Shown here piece after piece: positions 1 through 12,400 of a DNA stretch of 64,000 bases. The stretch lies in contig CM070717.1 of assembly GCA_036346275.1 (NCBI GenBank), positions 11,095,178-11,159,177 on the forward strand, read 5' to 3'. How positions within the stretch are numbered: position 1 is the first letter of the stretch; every line of letters starts with the position of its first letter. Both the position numbers and the translations under genes were made by a program. The notes below the pieces were generated by a model. The model did no database searches, was not told the DNA's origin, and worked only from the letters and a program-made list of their open reading frames with translations. Source of the DNA: Otatea glauca (taxonomy: Eukaryota; Streptophyta; Magnoliopsida; Poales; Poaceae).

Positions 1-3000
1 GTATCGTTGCTTTACGCTTAAATGTTGTATTTAAGCTTTGATGTTGAGTGCTACATTTGATAATGTATGTTGCTATGTTTATGAAAGGAATGAATTGAGT
101 TGTTCTTGTTATTGAGATTAAGTGAGTTGTGTTGCCGAAGGGTTTCGGTCACCTTCTTCTGTTGTGGAGTGGCCATGGTAGTGGCCATGGTGGTGGTTGT
201 GGCTGGGTAAAGCCACAACCGGAAGTTTGGAGCCTCTCGTAGGTAAGAGTCATCGTCTTTTTATGCAAGGTTTAGAGAGTGGATGGAGTTTGTTGGTTCC
301 TTTTAGCTTCATTGGTTGGAGTCCAATAGAAAGTTTGGTGGTGGATCCTTTAGGATTTCTTCTACCGTTCACGATCGGTTTGGTTGATTTATTTTGGTCT
401 TTCTTGGTTGGAAACAAAGGAAAGGTGTTTGGTAATGAGTATTCACGATTGATTTTTCGACGGTTTTGGTTTTGCCTTCTTTGGTTGAGGACAAAGAAGA
501 AGAGTTTAGTGTGACGCCTCTTTTGGTTGCCATTCCACTTTGGCCTTTCGGTTTTGTTGGATTGCTTTACGAAGAAAGTTATCGATTTATTCTTGTGTTG
601 TTATTCTCAGAGTTTAAAAGAAAGTATTGAAGTCTCGATGTAAAACTTAAGTCTTGTGGATTCTTCTTTGTTAAGGTTTTATCGTAAAGGATGTGGTTGA
701 TCGTTTGGTTTTCCCCTTGCATTTATCTTCCCTTGTGGAAGTTGTAACTTTGAGATTTGATGAAGATGTTTTGCATGCTAGAGTTTGGTATTTGAGAGTT
801 GCGCTCTCTTGCAATTTCTGTTTGGGTTTTTTGGGAAAGAAGAAACATTTATCGGTGTTCATTCATGCTTAAGAGCTGTGTTTTCCTTAAAGGTTGGGTA
901 TGTGACCCACGAGGATGTTCAAGGCGTTAATGTATGATTAGTAGTTAAAACTTTGAGATGATGTGGGTGACTGATTATATTAAAGTGAATTTGTAGGTTG
1001 TTTAAAAAAACAACCTAATTTATTGTGTGGTAGAGAAAATTAATTGAGATGGCAATTGATCTAAAGTGAGTGTTGATTAGTGTTTTATGCGAAGTGTTGT
1101 GAGTCCCGAAATTAATTGGAAGTGCGGATTGTGTCACGATAATGCTAGTATTAATCCCGATTGAGAAAGTCTAGAATCTTTTGTAGATGAATTTATTATA
1201 GCAAGGTGTTGATGTAAAGTACCGAGTATAATGGTGTAAAGATATGAGGTTGTTGGTCCATGTTTCTCATGAGTCGATTAGTATTTTGGGTCAACAAAAT
1301 GACTTAATCGATGTGTAATCAAAGAATAGGGATAAGGAATGATTGTATGAAAGGTTGAGCTTGTCCTTGACAAATGTCTGTCTGGGATCTGTATTTATGA
1401 AATATGGCTAGTGGAGATCGTATAGTGTGGTTAGGATTAATTATTGGTGGAATGAATGGGGATATTGAGTATGTGAATTGGGGATTGTACGAAAGGTAAT
1501 TGTTGTGCACTTGAAATAAGTGTTGAAAAAAAAGATATGTATTAAGTTTGGAATAAACAATTGTATGAATGATGGTTCGTTATGGTTAGTAGATCAAAAG
1601 AAAATAATGACGCATGTCTTATGTTGAATTAACTGTAAGTTATTGGTGTTGAAGAAATAAGCAAGTGGTTCTCCTTGTTGATTGTCATGAGATAGACTTG
1701 GTTAGGGTTTGATGATAATATGACCGTGGTGGTTATATGAATAGGAGAAGGAAATTAAAAGAAGATTGGGTTTTGTAACTTTTGTTCAAACCTGTTGGAC
1801 TTTTCGAGATTTTGTGAATATGAAATCTTTAATGGCTAAAGTATTGGAATACTAGAAATGGTGGGATTCGAGTTGGATCTTCTTTTATGGGTTTACGTGG
1901 TCAAGTGATTTCTGTGATGAAGTGGTTTCATTTGGGAATAAGTTTCCCATCCTCTTGAAAGAAAAATGTCTGGTTGGGTGCTTAGATGTTTGGCTTGAGA
2001 ATCGGTTTCCTCTTCAAAACGTTGATTTTAGTTAAACGTGAGAGGTTCTGCTTTGGTGAAAGCAAACTGATTTGTTCCTGTTTTTTTTATGAGGGCTTCT
2101 GTCGAAGATTTGTGTGGAGTCTCTCTTTTACTTTGAGTTTCTCCCCAGTGTGAATTTTATCACATTGATTCGAAGATGATAAAAGTGGTTTATGTGATGT
2201 AAAAGAATTGATTTTTTTTCCTTTGCGTTTTGACTTGGGAAAAGAAAATGAGAGATCGTTGGGTTTTGTCGAGTTCTCTCCAAGATGAATTTTAGCGTTG
2301 GGCTCAAGGTGATGTATGTGATTTAATTGGTTTAAAAAGTTGTATTTCTTTTGCGTTCTAGCCTGAGTTAAGAGTATGAATGTTTATGGTACGTTGTTAA
2401 GTATACTAAATGATTATACTTTTGGACTTGGTTATTGAGTGAAAGTATGTGAGGGCGAGGCCCTCTTAGGAAGAGAACCATTTCTTGTTTGGTAATGATC
2501 TGCGATCCTAGCTTGAACTAGGTGTTGATCATAAGTGGTTTAAGGGTGGATTATGATGGAGGTTTTTGATGTCTTGGTCCAAATTTTGTTAAGAGTATAG
2601 TTTGGTTGTAGAGAAGGCGATATCAATTTGATGGAAAGTGTTCATTGTGAATATTTATTTTAGCTTGTTGTCCATGGGTGTGAGACATGCCAGGAAAGGA
2701 TGGAATAAAATTTTATGTCGTGGTTTACGATTGGAAAGGAAATTATGTGAAAATAGATTATTTCCTTCAATGGCATCGGTTGGTTATATTCCTTTTGTTA
2801 AAAAGGTCAATTATCTGGGAGAGATAAGGATCTGTGTTATAGGCTCTTTGGGGTTCAAGTTGGAACTTGGGATATTTACGTGGATGGTATGAGTGATTGG
2901 TTGAGATAGGGTTTAGAGGCGTGTTAGAATGAGAAGCCTTGCATCATTCTTGTTGTCATGAATAAGATGAATTGCGGTAGAGAGGTTGAGAGAGGAGATT

Positions 3001-3513
3001 AGAATTTCGTGATTGAAGCTAAAGAGGATTTTAGAGTTGAGTTTAGAGTTTGGAACCATGCTCTTCCAAGAAGAATTATGGGCTATATGGAGGTCACATC
3101 CGTGATGCCAAAGGAAGTTTTTCCGAGTTACATCAGATTATTTGGCGATAGTGGTATGATATGTTTGATATGGAAATTTGGCATATTAATTAATGTGATT
3201 GAGTCCTTAAGTGGATCTATTGAGGATGAAGGTTAAGAAAGTCTTGTGAGATTCTTTGTTCAAGAAGTTCATTAGGATCTAGAATGCGTCTGAGTTTTGT
3301 CCCTTGCAAATTTAAGTAGGAGTTGGAGTGAATGTGGAGTCATGAGGAGTTAGCTTAGTCTGAGAGAAAAGTGGTTTGAAATTTGGAGTATCTCCTTCGT
3401 GAGAAGTTTCAGCTGTTCTTACGGGTTTGTGTTGAGATTTAAATTTTTTTGATTTATCTATTTTGTATAGTTGGTGTCTTTGGAATTGAGTCGAATTCTG
3501 TAAGTGGGGAGAA
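1..3513 (+). mobile_element. Internal region of LTR element A, apparently non-coding
   Basis: This 3.5-kb stretch precedes the LTR at 3514 and ends in a purine-rich tract (GTGGGGAGAA, about 3504-3513) that fits a polypurine tract. The + strand is strikingly rich in T and G and poor in C. No reading frame above about 155 codons is present, and I could recognise no gag, protease, reverse transcriptase or integrase motif on either strand. A long LTR with a non-coding interior is the layout of a LARD-type non-autonomous element, but the 5' LTR lies outside the window. A heavily decayed pol region cannot be excluded by eye. Orientation is inferred from the polypurine tract and LTR ends. Confidence 0.5.
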
Positions 3514-6274
3514 TGTAATATTACAGATCGAAATTGTGGCGGGTAGTTGATGGACCCACGATGATCTGAAAATTGGAAAGTGCATGTGTGTGGGTGAATC
3601 ACCGGGTTCCCCCCATCTACCCTTCTTTTTCTCCTCCTTTTTCCCCACTTGGCAAGCACTCTTTTCTTGGCTCTTCTTTTTCTCCTTGGTTGCGCCTTCT
3701 CCTTTTCCCTGGCTGTTCTTCCCAGCGCCTCCCCTAATTGGCTTCCTCTCCTGGTCTTCCTCTCCCTAGCTCCTCCCATGGTGGCGCCCTCCTCCCCTTC
3801 CTCTCACCCAGCAGCAGCAGAAGAAGGAGAAGCGAGCAGCAGAAGCAGCAGCATCAGCAGCACAACAACTTCTTCCATTTCTTTCTCCCTTTGTTGGTAA
3901 GTGGATTCAAGTTTTTTTTGGTGCATGCTGTGCTAATGGAGGTCCTAGCAGGTGGGGATGGTTCTAGGGTTCTTGGATTTGGGGATTTTGGAGGAAAATG
4001 GATCTAGGGTTGGAGGAACTCTGTTCAGTTTTCGAGTTGTGCACAGACCAATCTTGCGACTGTGTTGTGGGCAAGAACTAATTATTTTCTGAGAAGTTGG
4101 CTGTAGACAAAGTTGTTGCTCGTGTTCTTAGGTTTCAGTAGAGTTCAAGAACACAAAATTCCTTTCAGCCAATTAAAAGTTATGACCTTTTTAGTGCGGG
4201 CTGCTCTGATTTAGTTCATGTTGGTATCTGAGATTTTGAACTGCTGTTTAGGGCTATTGCCATGTCGAATTAGAATCTTTGGTTGCCTGGAGAAAGTTAG
4301 AAATTTTCCTGTAGATCAAGAAAATGTCCTTGTTTGCTTGATTTGGGTTCAGAAATCAAAAGTTATGCTATTTTGAAGTTGCTACCCTAAAACTGCAATC
4401 TGCTGAAAAATTCAGAATCTGAACTGAAATTTAAAATGCAAGTTGAGGACTTTAGGCTCAGTTTCTAAATAAATGGATAGGGGGTAATTGTAGGTTATCC
4501 TCTTGTGGTCATTTGGAATCCAAGAACTCAATTTTTAACTTAGCCAATTAAAAGTTATGCCCATTTTAGTATAGACTGTCCTGAGTTAGGTTTAAAATAT
4601 GCAGTCTCTGTTCATCTGTAATCTGGGAATGTTTGGCACATCTCCTGAATGAATGGATATGGGAAATGGTAGGTTATCCTTTATGGTCAATTATAGCACA
4701 AGAATACTCACTTTGGTTAAACCAATAAAAAGATATGCTTGTTTTTGTAACTGCTGTCCAGAACTAGTGTAGTTGCATGTAATCTTTGTTCCTTGCTGTT
4801 CTGAGAAATATTGAAGCATTTTCTGAATGTCTGGCTGTAGAAGAAGTTGAAGATTATCCTCTTGTGGTTAATTAGAGCTCAAGAACTGAATTTTTGGATC
4901 ATCCATTTAAAAGTTATAGTTGTTTTAGTGTTTGCTGTCCATGGTGGTAGCAGATTTGGTTTCAGTATTAGGTGTGAAAGGTTAATAGGTCTTTTTGAGA
5001 AAGTTTAAAAGTGGGGTTAACGAAGGAGCAAAGATGATATTTATTTATTTTGTCGCTTGAACCGTGATTGCATTGTTTTGATATGAATGCAATTAAATGT
5101 TTATACAGGAAGTGTTATCTCGGGAGTAGCCTCAACCTCATGTCACTCCCTTCCTCGTGGGTAAAGAGGCAAGTGTATCAACTAGAAGGATATTATAATG
5201 TTGATTGGTTGCTTGTGCATATGAATATGATATGATGTGCTACCATGCATATTTCTTGAATTTGTTTAGACTAGTAAGAACGGTAATTCATGGATGGATA
5301 ACTTGACTGATGTTTATGAAATTGGGCCTGACTATGCAAGTGGTCAAAATGAATGAAGTTGCACTTGTTTTCATGTTAATTGCATACGTGCATTCATAAT
5401 GGAAGAGGCGACCCATTCTGATGCGGGCCTCTGTGTTCACACGTAGTGAACACGAAAGTCTTACCTCGTGGTCCCATTTATCGAAGTGAATGGGAGCGAG
5501 ACAGTAAGAGTAGGCACCTTCCACGGGATGGAAGGGACGTGAGGGTGCACACCGATGGGTGTGCACTCGGCAGTACCGGTACGTGCAAAGAAAAGAGCAT
5601 TCATGAGCATGCATGTCGCATTGCATCCTAACGATGATTTTGAGTTTAATAGAAATATGTAGAGTTGGGATCAGTCGTGGACTCATCCAAAGAGATTTAA
5701 AGAGGTACATGTAGGAAGTAAGTAATGAAGTGAAAAGAGGTAAATGTTGTTGATATTATTGTTTTATAAATTCATGGATTTGGATAAGAAGTATGCTTTT
5801 ATTATTGATTTAATTGTGTAAATTGATTTGTGATGCACTTTCTTTGAGTCTTGAACTCATGCTTGTTTGTTTAATATTTTTAGGTACCCTAAGAGCGACT
5901 TGCGGGATGGGACTTAGCCGCACCTCCACTCACGCTCACGACATGTTAAAAGATTAGTTGGGTTAATCGGTTCATTCGAAAAATAGTTGAATTCATTATG
6001 TAATCATGTTGTAGTTAAGTTTAATCGATGATTGATGATATTATGTTTAGTTGTGTGCTTAGTTGGTCATGATGGGTGATTGATTCCATGTCATGTTTTA
6101 GATGATATCGTAATGATTATTGTCTTTTGTCTGCGAGTGGATGTCCAAGCTTTAGGGAAAGTGCTGTCGAAATTTTTAGTGGATTTCGGAGTACTATTAG
6201 AGTTGATCTTCCTTATCTAGTTTTATTTCCTGTTTCGATGACACTTAGGGCACTGTAGGTGCCGGGGTGTTACA
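3514..6274 (+). repeat. 3' LTR of element A (2.76 kb)
   Basis: The segment begins TGTAATATTACA directly after a polypurine-like tract and ends GGGTGTTACA, giving the TG...CA termini of an LTR. A sharp composition change to GGCCC-rich DNA follows at 6275. The partner LTR is not in the window, so target duplication and identity cannot be tested; a solo LTR with fortuitous flank is the alternative. LTRs over 2.5 kb are typical of grass gypsy elements and their non-autonomous derivatives. It holds the tandem repeats at about 4105-4960 and short pyrimidine-rich ORFs near 3584-4007 that I do not regard as genes. Confidence 0.6.
4105..4960 (+). repeat. Diverged ~180-bp tandem repeats inside LTR A
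   Basis: Five copies of a unit carrying the core AAAAGTTATG occur at about 4174, 4358, 4550, 4728 (AAAAGATATG) and 4909. Spacing is 184, 192, 178 and 181 bp. Around the core, copies share a 'tcaagaactcaa' box upstream and a 'tttagt..ctgtcc' box downstream. Copies have diverged considerably, so the array is old. Confidence 0.7.
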
Positions 6275-6420
6275 AACGGGCCCACCCGGCCCATTTACCC
6301 ATTAGACCCGTGCCGGCACGACATGGCCCGTTTATTAGTTGGGTCTAATCGGGCCATACCTAAATGGGCTGGGCCGTGCTGCCCATTTGGCCCTCTCTAG
6401 TCCAGCTAACCAAAAAATAT
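6275..6420. repeat. GGCCCG/CGGGCC-rich short inverted-repeat block
   Basis: Dense, mutually complementary GGCCCG, GGGCCC and CGGGCC words (for example around 6277-6290, 6322-6332, 6348-6355 and 6366-6375) occur just after LTR A. Such blocks are common at transposon ends and in unclassified grass repeats. I cannot assign a family. Confidence 0.4.
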
Positions 6421-7033
6421 CGGTTGAGTGGACACGAGGGTCTCTTCAGTTCAAGCAAACTTCATCCAAACGGCAGAGGACTCGATGATGCTCCTCGGGC
6501 GCCTGCGGATAAGGAGGACGGCTCGACCGAAGGGCCTGGAAGTAGCGTCGACATCTGGCTTGGCCAGCGTGGGGCTGTGGCTGGCAGGGGGTGCTCGGGC
6601 GCCGGGGTTGCCTGGGGGCCAACGGCGGGTGGCCGGCCGGAGATGACGTGGGAGACAGTCCGTGCGGCAGTTGGGTGGAGATTGAAAGTAGGCAATGGCG
6701 CCCGGAGTGGCACGGAGGCAGGTCCAGCCAAGGCGACCAGTGGAGCGATGGCCGGCGGAAGGCCGAGCGCGACATGCGGTGGCCTAAAGGCGAAGGCAGG
6801 CCGGCCAAGCGTGGTGACCACGGAGGCGGGCGGCCATAGACTGCGCATGGAGGAAGGCCGCGCTAGGATCGTGGGCCGGCAGGCCTAGGAGTACGAAGGT
6901 GGTCGGCCGGAATAGATGTGGCGAAGGCCGAAGATGGCATCAGGCGTTGCAGGGTGTTGCCATGCGGGTGCCGCCCTATGAGTCGCCTCCTCCCAAGACA
7001 GTTATTGAATCTTGAACACCTGCTCTGATACCA
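6421..7033 (-). mobile_element. Copia-like leader fragment with primer-binding site
   Basis: Read on the minus strand, the LTR-like segment at 7036-7270 ends in ...CTAACA and is followed by TGGTATCAGAGCA (complement of 7021-7033). That is the usual initiator-Met tRNA primer-binding site. The next ~600 bases toward 6421 are GC-rich and proline/alanine-biased in several frames, with overlapping ORFs of 120-174 codons on both strands, but no gag or pol motif is recognisable. I read this as the 5' part of a truncated, possibly non-autonomous copia-type element. Confidence 0.5.
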
Positions 7034-7035
7034 CT

Positions 7036-7270
7036 TGTTAGGTTTAGCAACACAACAAAATAATTGGAGACAAGATTTAATGTGAAAAACTATTGCGGAA
7101 AAAAATCATGGGAAACAATCTACTATAATACTTTAATGTTTACATATATAGAGGGTTAGCTTATATAGCTAAAAGAGTCCTACTTATAGAAGATTTGGAC
7201 TAATAACATATTTGGATAAAACCAAAAGATATGATAAGATATTGAATTATCTCCAAAAATTTGCGGTGTT
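7036..7270 (-). repeat. Short copia-type LTR
   Basis: On + it begins TGTTAGGTTTAG next to the primer-binding site complement, so on the minus strand this is the LTR 3' end (CTAAACCTAACA). The ~230-bp segment is AT-rich and includes a TATATAAGC box (reverse complement of about 7162-7170), plausible as the LTR promoter. The outer boundary near 7270 is set only by a shift to GC-rich sequence. Confidence 0.45.
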
Positions 7271-7399
7271 TAATTTTCCCCCGATCGTTGTCTCAACTAC
7301 CACCCCCATGGTACCACCGCCTTGCATGCGCAAGCTGGCTCTGTAGAAGCTTCGTGCCGACGTCGTCTCACCTCCGCTAGCCGCCGCAGCGAAATTTCT

Positions 7400-7980
7400 A
7401 ATCATCGTTGTTGCCTCTACGACTGCGCCAATTGCCTGTCATCCAATCTACCGCTGTCGCCCTGCCTCTACAGGTTGTCACCGGTGTGCCACTACCAATG
7501 ATAGCCACGCATGTGTGCCATCGCCGTTCAGATCGCCGCTGCCTCTGCAGTTGCACCACTCGCAGGCCTTCCTTGCTCATGATCACCGCCGCCTCCGCAG
7601 TCGTGATCGTATGTATTGTGTAGATCGCCACCGCAGTTGCGCATGCTCGCCATTGGCCGTCGTCTCCAAGACTACCAAGTAGCACCAGAATGAACCGTCG
7701 TCACTGTCATCGCCTCCACGGTCCATGTTTCAACTTTGTCACACCATCACCTCCAAGATTTTGTACATCGTCATCACGCCGATGCCTCCATGTCCATTCA
7801 TCGTTGATGCTAGTTCACATCGCCATCGCTACCTCCACAGCCTCGCTTTCGCGTCCCACCATGCCATACCATTGCCTCCATCATTGTGTGTCACTGCCGT
7901 GACTCGTTGTCACCGAGTCGCTACCTCCAAAGCCACTTGTCACTGTCATCGGTAGCAATGTCGCCGCCGCCTCCGCATAC
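7400..7980 (+). repeat. Degenerate ~45-bp periodic GCCTCC repeat block
   Basis: The core (G/A)CCTC(C/T)(A/G) recurs near 7413, 7464, 7541, 7591, 7712, 7749, 7785, 7831, 7875, 7922 and 7967, with most later intervals of 36-50 bp. Between cores, CATCGCC/CGTCACC words repeat. Small ORFs on both strands are by-products of this periodic GC-rich sequence. No known repeat family is recognised. Confidence 0.5.
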
Positions 7981-8321
7981 CGCGTTGCCGCTGCACGTAA
8001 TGCCACTGCCACCAACTAGGATGGGAAACCCTAGCAGGGGTAGGCCCCTAGCGGGCTGAGTGGATCACTCTGTTGCCCCACAGCAACGTCTTGACTATCA
8101 ATGTCCTCTCCACCACCAGCCTTGGGTCGTCAGAGAAAAGAAGGGAGAGGAAAAGATGGAGGCTCGTAACACAATCTGTGCAACTCCGCTATAGCAGATA
8201 TTTGATTAAGGATATTATCCTCACTAATTTTTTGGTAAGGATAGGTATCGCCACATAGTGTGCCCCTCCCTGCACTCTTAATTCTCTTCCTCTTTCTCAT
8301 CACTTCCTTCCCCTCAAGATA

Positions 8322-8646
8322 CAAAAAATTTTGATTCGAAACTTTCAAATGGATTCAATCGAAAACTTTCGATTTAAAAAACTCTCGGTTCAAAAGTTTT
8401 ATTTAAAAACTTGTAGTTCAAAAATTTCAATTCATAAAACTTTTGGTTTGAAAAGTTTTGACTTAAAAAACTTTTTGATCGAAAACATCCGACTCAAAAA
8501 TCTTTTGGTTCGAAAGCCTTTATCTAAAAAAATTTCGATTAAAAAAACTTTCGACTAAAAAAGCTTTCGATTCAAAAAACTTTTGGTTTGAAAATTTTCA
8601 ATTCAATAAACATTCAGTTCGAAAACTTTATTATAAAACTTTCAAC
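8322..8646 (+). repeat. Degenerate ~16-bp minisatellite (AAAACTTTCGATTCAA-like)
   Basis: About 20 consecutive units of an approximately 16-bp motif (AAAACTTT(T/C)(G/C)(G/A)(T/C)T(C/T)(A/G)A) run from 8322 to 8646, with small indels between units. The 75-codon ORF in this block is a by-product, since 16 is not a multiple of three. Confidence 0.8.
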
Positions 8647-9476
8647 AATGGTTAGACAAAATACTTCCTATTGAAAAAGAAAACTCTTTTGAGTTTTGAG
8701 AGTAAAGCAATGGGGGGGAGGAAAGGGATGTCACCAAGTATCAGCAACGAAAGAACCTTTAATAGAAAAAGTAAGGGAAGGAATCAGGTGCCAGCACATC
8801 TTACAACAAGGACACATCGCTAAAGCTGTGGTGACTATCAAATTAGCAATTCCATATGATTAATCCATAAGATTATAATCATATCATACCAAATAAATAG
8901 TGTAGATCATTATTTTGTTTTTCCTATAGGATGTCTAGGATTTTTTTTCCTTTTTTAAATATCAAGGGAATTTCTGGCTCTAAGAACGAACAAGGTGGCC
9001 ACGTTTCAAAAATTAATACAATACGATCTGTGCGTAAGTGATAGCTATAAAACAAATTGAATATGTTGTTCCATCAGTATAAAAACCCCGAACGAAGGGG
9101 ATAAAAATAGATAGAGGCAGAAGGGCTTCCATCGTACAATGTCACGACAAAATGAATCAACTGAAATAATCTGAATGACTTGCAACAGTCGGTAACAAAT
9201 GTTTCTTTAGACTGCTCAGGCAAAATATTCACCAAGCTGGAACTAACTCGAGCATCCTAAGTGAAATTTCAACATGTGCCATTCCTCAAGGACATCGACA
9301 TATCTCAGGTTCATTAAAAATATGAATCTGTCACGTATATTCAATATTCAGCTCATGGGCAGAATAAACATGCATTCCTTCTGCTCCCGGATCAATGCCC
9401 AATTGGTAAGTACTGCACCAACTGAATTTGCTAAAGTCTCTACTAAATAACAGGATAAAATCAAATCTGCAGCGAG
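8647..9476. other. Intergenic; right part probably 3' UTR of the phosphatase gene
   Basis: No gene is seen here. The right-hand ~350 bp (from about 9120) lie directly downstream of the minus-strand stop codon at 9477 and probably include its 3' untranslated region. The transcript end cannot be fixed from sequence alone. Confidence 0.4.
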
Positions 9477-12400
9477 TCACACAACTCGGCGCAGCTCACC
9501 TGTCAGGAGTGCAAACTTTCGGTGCTGTGACAGCAGACATGGCGCTATCGGGCCTTTCTTTTTCAGGTCAGTTACCTGGTCGAGAAAAGATGGGTTTTCC
9601 TTGCTTCCGCTGAGTACTGCTTGAAATATTTGTAGAGGGTCCCCGTGGCTGACAATAAGAATTGCAAAGCTGCATGGAATTAAACATGTAAGTCAACTCC
9701 AGCACGATAGATGGAAGCATGGGTTAATAAATATTAAGCTACATATTGATACAGAACAATGTTATCTACATCTTCTATAATTCGGCCAAAGTATGTAAAT
9801 TTACGAGTCTTCAATCAAAGCTTCTAAATGAACTATCAGAACTTCAGCATCCTCACTTCCCAAGGCACCTCTACAAAATTAACCTCTGTGTGTTGTCCAT
9901 CCAGTTTCTTTATTTATCTACGCTGTGTAGACTATGTAAGCTAGTTACATGAATTTGTCTCTGGATAATCAAATCCTGATGATTAGTATTTGTTCTAATT
10001 CACAGCTACGTTCTTGTCTGACAAACCATAAGTCCTGTTTTGATTCAGCTTCATGCCTTCATGTTCATTCATATATCTTATTAATGCATGTTTTGATTCA
10101 GTTGTATTATACAGGCAGGACAAGTCAAATCCCAATTCCCAATCATCTCAATAACGTGGCTTTAAGGATTTGGATAAATAGGCTGTTATAGTATGGGCTC
10201 GACCAGCTTCAGCAGTTGTGCAGTAACAACTTACTACTGTACCACTACTTGCTTCTTGTCTATTAATTTGTTTCGGTTTTGATATTTTACTTTGATTAGA
10301 CAGTTATCCTTAAGAGTTTTGAGTTAGATTAGATTGTTAGGGGACAGGTCAAGTCTGCACTACAAAAGGCTACACATTCTAACTTCTGAAATCAAGTAAG
10401 AAGAAATAATTACTCTCCTTCTCATCAAAAGCCTTCTCTCTCAGTTAGGTCTATTCTCCCTATTCTAGTACAGTATTTAACCTGTCATGAACTAACAGGC
10501 GGTTCCTATCTTTTTCCTATTTTCATCAAGAGATCATCACTCATTATCTGCAGTTAGTTGCAATCATAAATTTATCCTAAATTTGCTTCATACTATTACT
10601 CCAACTTTAACCATAACTTCATTGACCAATCCAGGATGTAATATACTAAAGCAATCAGTTACAAAAAAAGTAACCCAGTCATGCACTAAAGTTCCTGGTT
10701 TAACCAAAAGTAGCCCAATCATATCTCATATGTAGTAAAATAGAGCATCTGGTTTGACAATCCTATGCATAGTAAACTAAATAACCAGGTTTAATAAATT
10801 CCAGAAGGTTCCTGGTAGTCTTCTGATACATCGTTGCAAATTTGTTAGGTTCAGAATCATTACCAGTGGGTTGTCAACACCTTCTCACTGATTTGCAGTG
10901 TGGTTATTACACTGCAGGTTGTCAGTGTTACAATTACATTGAAAATTCATGGTAAAGCATGCAGTTGATCTTTTGAAAAAGACCCCTTAACAGTTAATTA
11001 CTTAATTACAATATCTGTGTTTATCAATATAGATTTTGGTCATAATGTAACACACAAGAGACACAATAAACAATGAAGAAACAAATATATCATCTGAATT
11101 CTACTGATATGCAAGTACAAGTACCCATGATATTCCTTGTCTGAAGAAGACAGCAGCGCTGCAAATCTACTAGCAACATCTGTGACACTCTCACCACCTT
11201 CTGGAGCCATAAAGGGATCTACTTCATCTGCTGCCCATACCTCTGCATACTACCACATCATATCAGATTCAGTACTGAAACAAAAGATGAGATCACAAGG
11301 ACACCGAGGTAATTTTCCGTACAAAAAAAAAGAACAACAACAGAACTATGTGCTATCTATTGAAGGGTAAAACTATTGAAAGTAAAATAACAGAATTTGT
11401 CCAAATGCTCAGGCGGTTGTTTGCATTTGCCTTTCCTTTTCATTGTCCTTGCCATTATTTTCCATGCAGTATATCATGGCAAAAAGAATTGCAGTCATAG
11501 TGCCTCATGTCTTTGAAATTTTACAAGATTATACTGTTTGGCATCATATCAGCAACATAGTTATGCCATTATCTCCAGTCCTACAGTTAACATTTACTTA
11601 ATCAACATGCATATGACCAAGATCAACACATGCACTTCATAAATATTTTATATTTAGTTGAGGTCTTTAGGCGATAAATTATTTACTAATTATTCCTGAA
11701 TAACATATTAACAAAGGTTCAGTAATAGACAATAAATTAAAGGGCTAGAATCAAAAGAATGGCTTGACCAAGCTGAAAAATCTTACACTATTTCTTTGCT
11801 TACAACAGGTTTCAGACATGAGAAGATTCTTAGATTTCAATGCATTATTGATATCTGATTACTCAAGGAAAATGCTGCAAACTAAAGGACTTAATTTGAA
11901 TAAGCTCAACAAGAATGATATTGAAACTCAAAACTATGGACAATTCTCGTTCTGTTCATAAGGCAAGATATTTGTACACAATAGATTCTGGTGTCTATTA
12001 GGTATCTAGATAGTGCGTACTCAAGACTACGCCTTGGTGGGTCCTACAGTGAAGTTAGGAAATCAGAAAATCTGACAAAGTGATTAATTCAATTCCAGGC
12101 TCAGCCAGATGCATCATACTTCATTGCATAACCCTTGTCAATCCATTGCTGAACACCACTGGGAGATGTTGCATTCTGGTTCCTTATACTCCTATGTCAT
12201 ATATTCAATATCCTTGCTAATCATTCCCTTGTCCTTGTATAAGGAACTTTTGTATTAAGACAGTAAACAAGAAACCATGCCTGTTAAAATGGTTTCCTAC
12301 AAATATTCATATAATATTTACAGGAATCACAGCATCACTGTAACCATATATCACATACATATAAGATATTGAGTTTTCGTACCAGTTTCTGCAACAACTA

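Noticed and set aside
3312..3779. 155-codon minus ORF across the element A/LTR boundary
   Set aside because: It crosses the LTR junction, is highly basic and has no recognisable domain.
6364..6888. 174-codon ORF and overlapping ORFs on both strands
   Set aside because: Overlapping frames on both strands in GC-rich sequence, with no family resemblance; treated as element leader.
9428..9613. + strand ORF over the last phosphatase exon
   Set aside because: Shadow of the minus-strand coding exon, which has clear protein similarity and splice sites.
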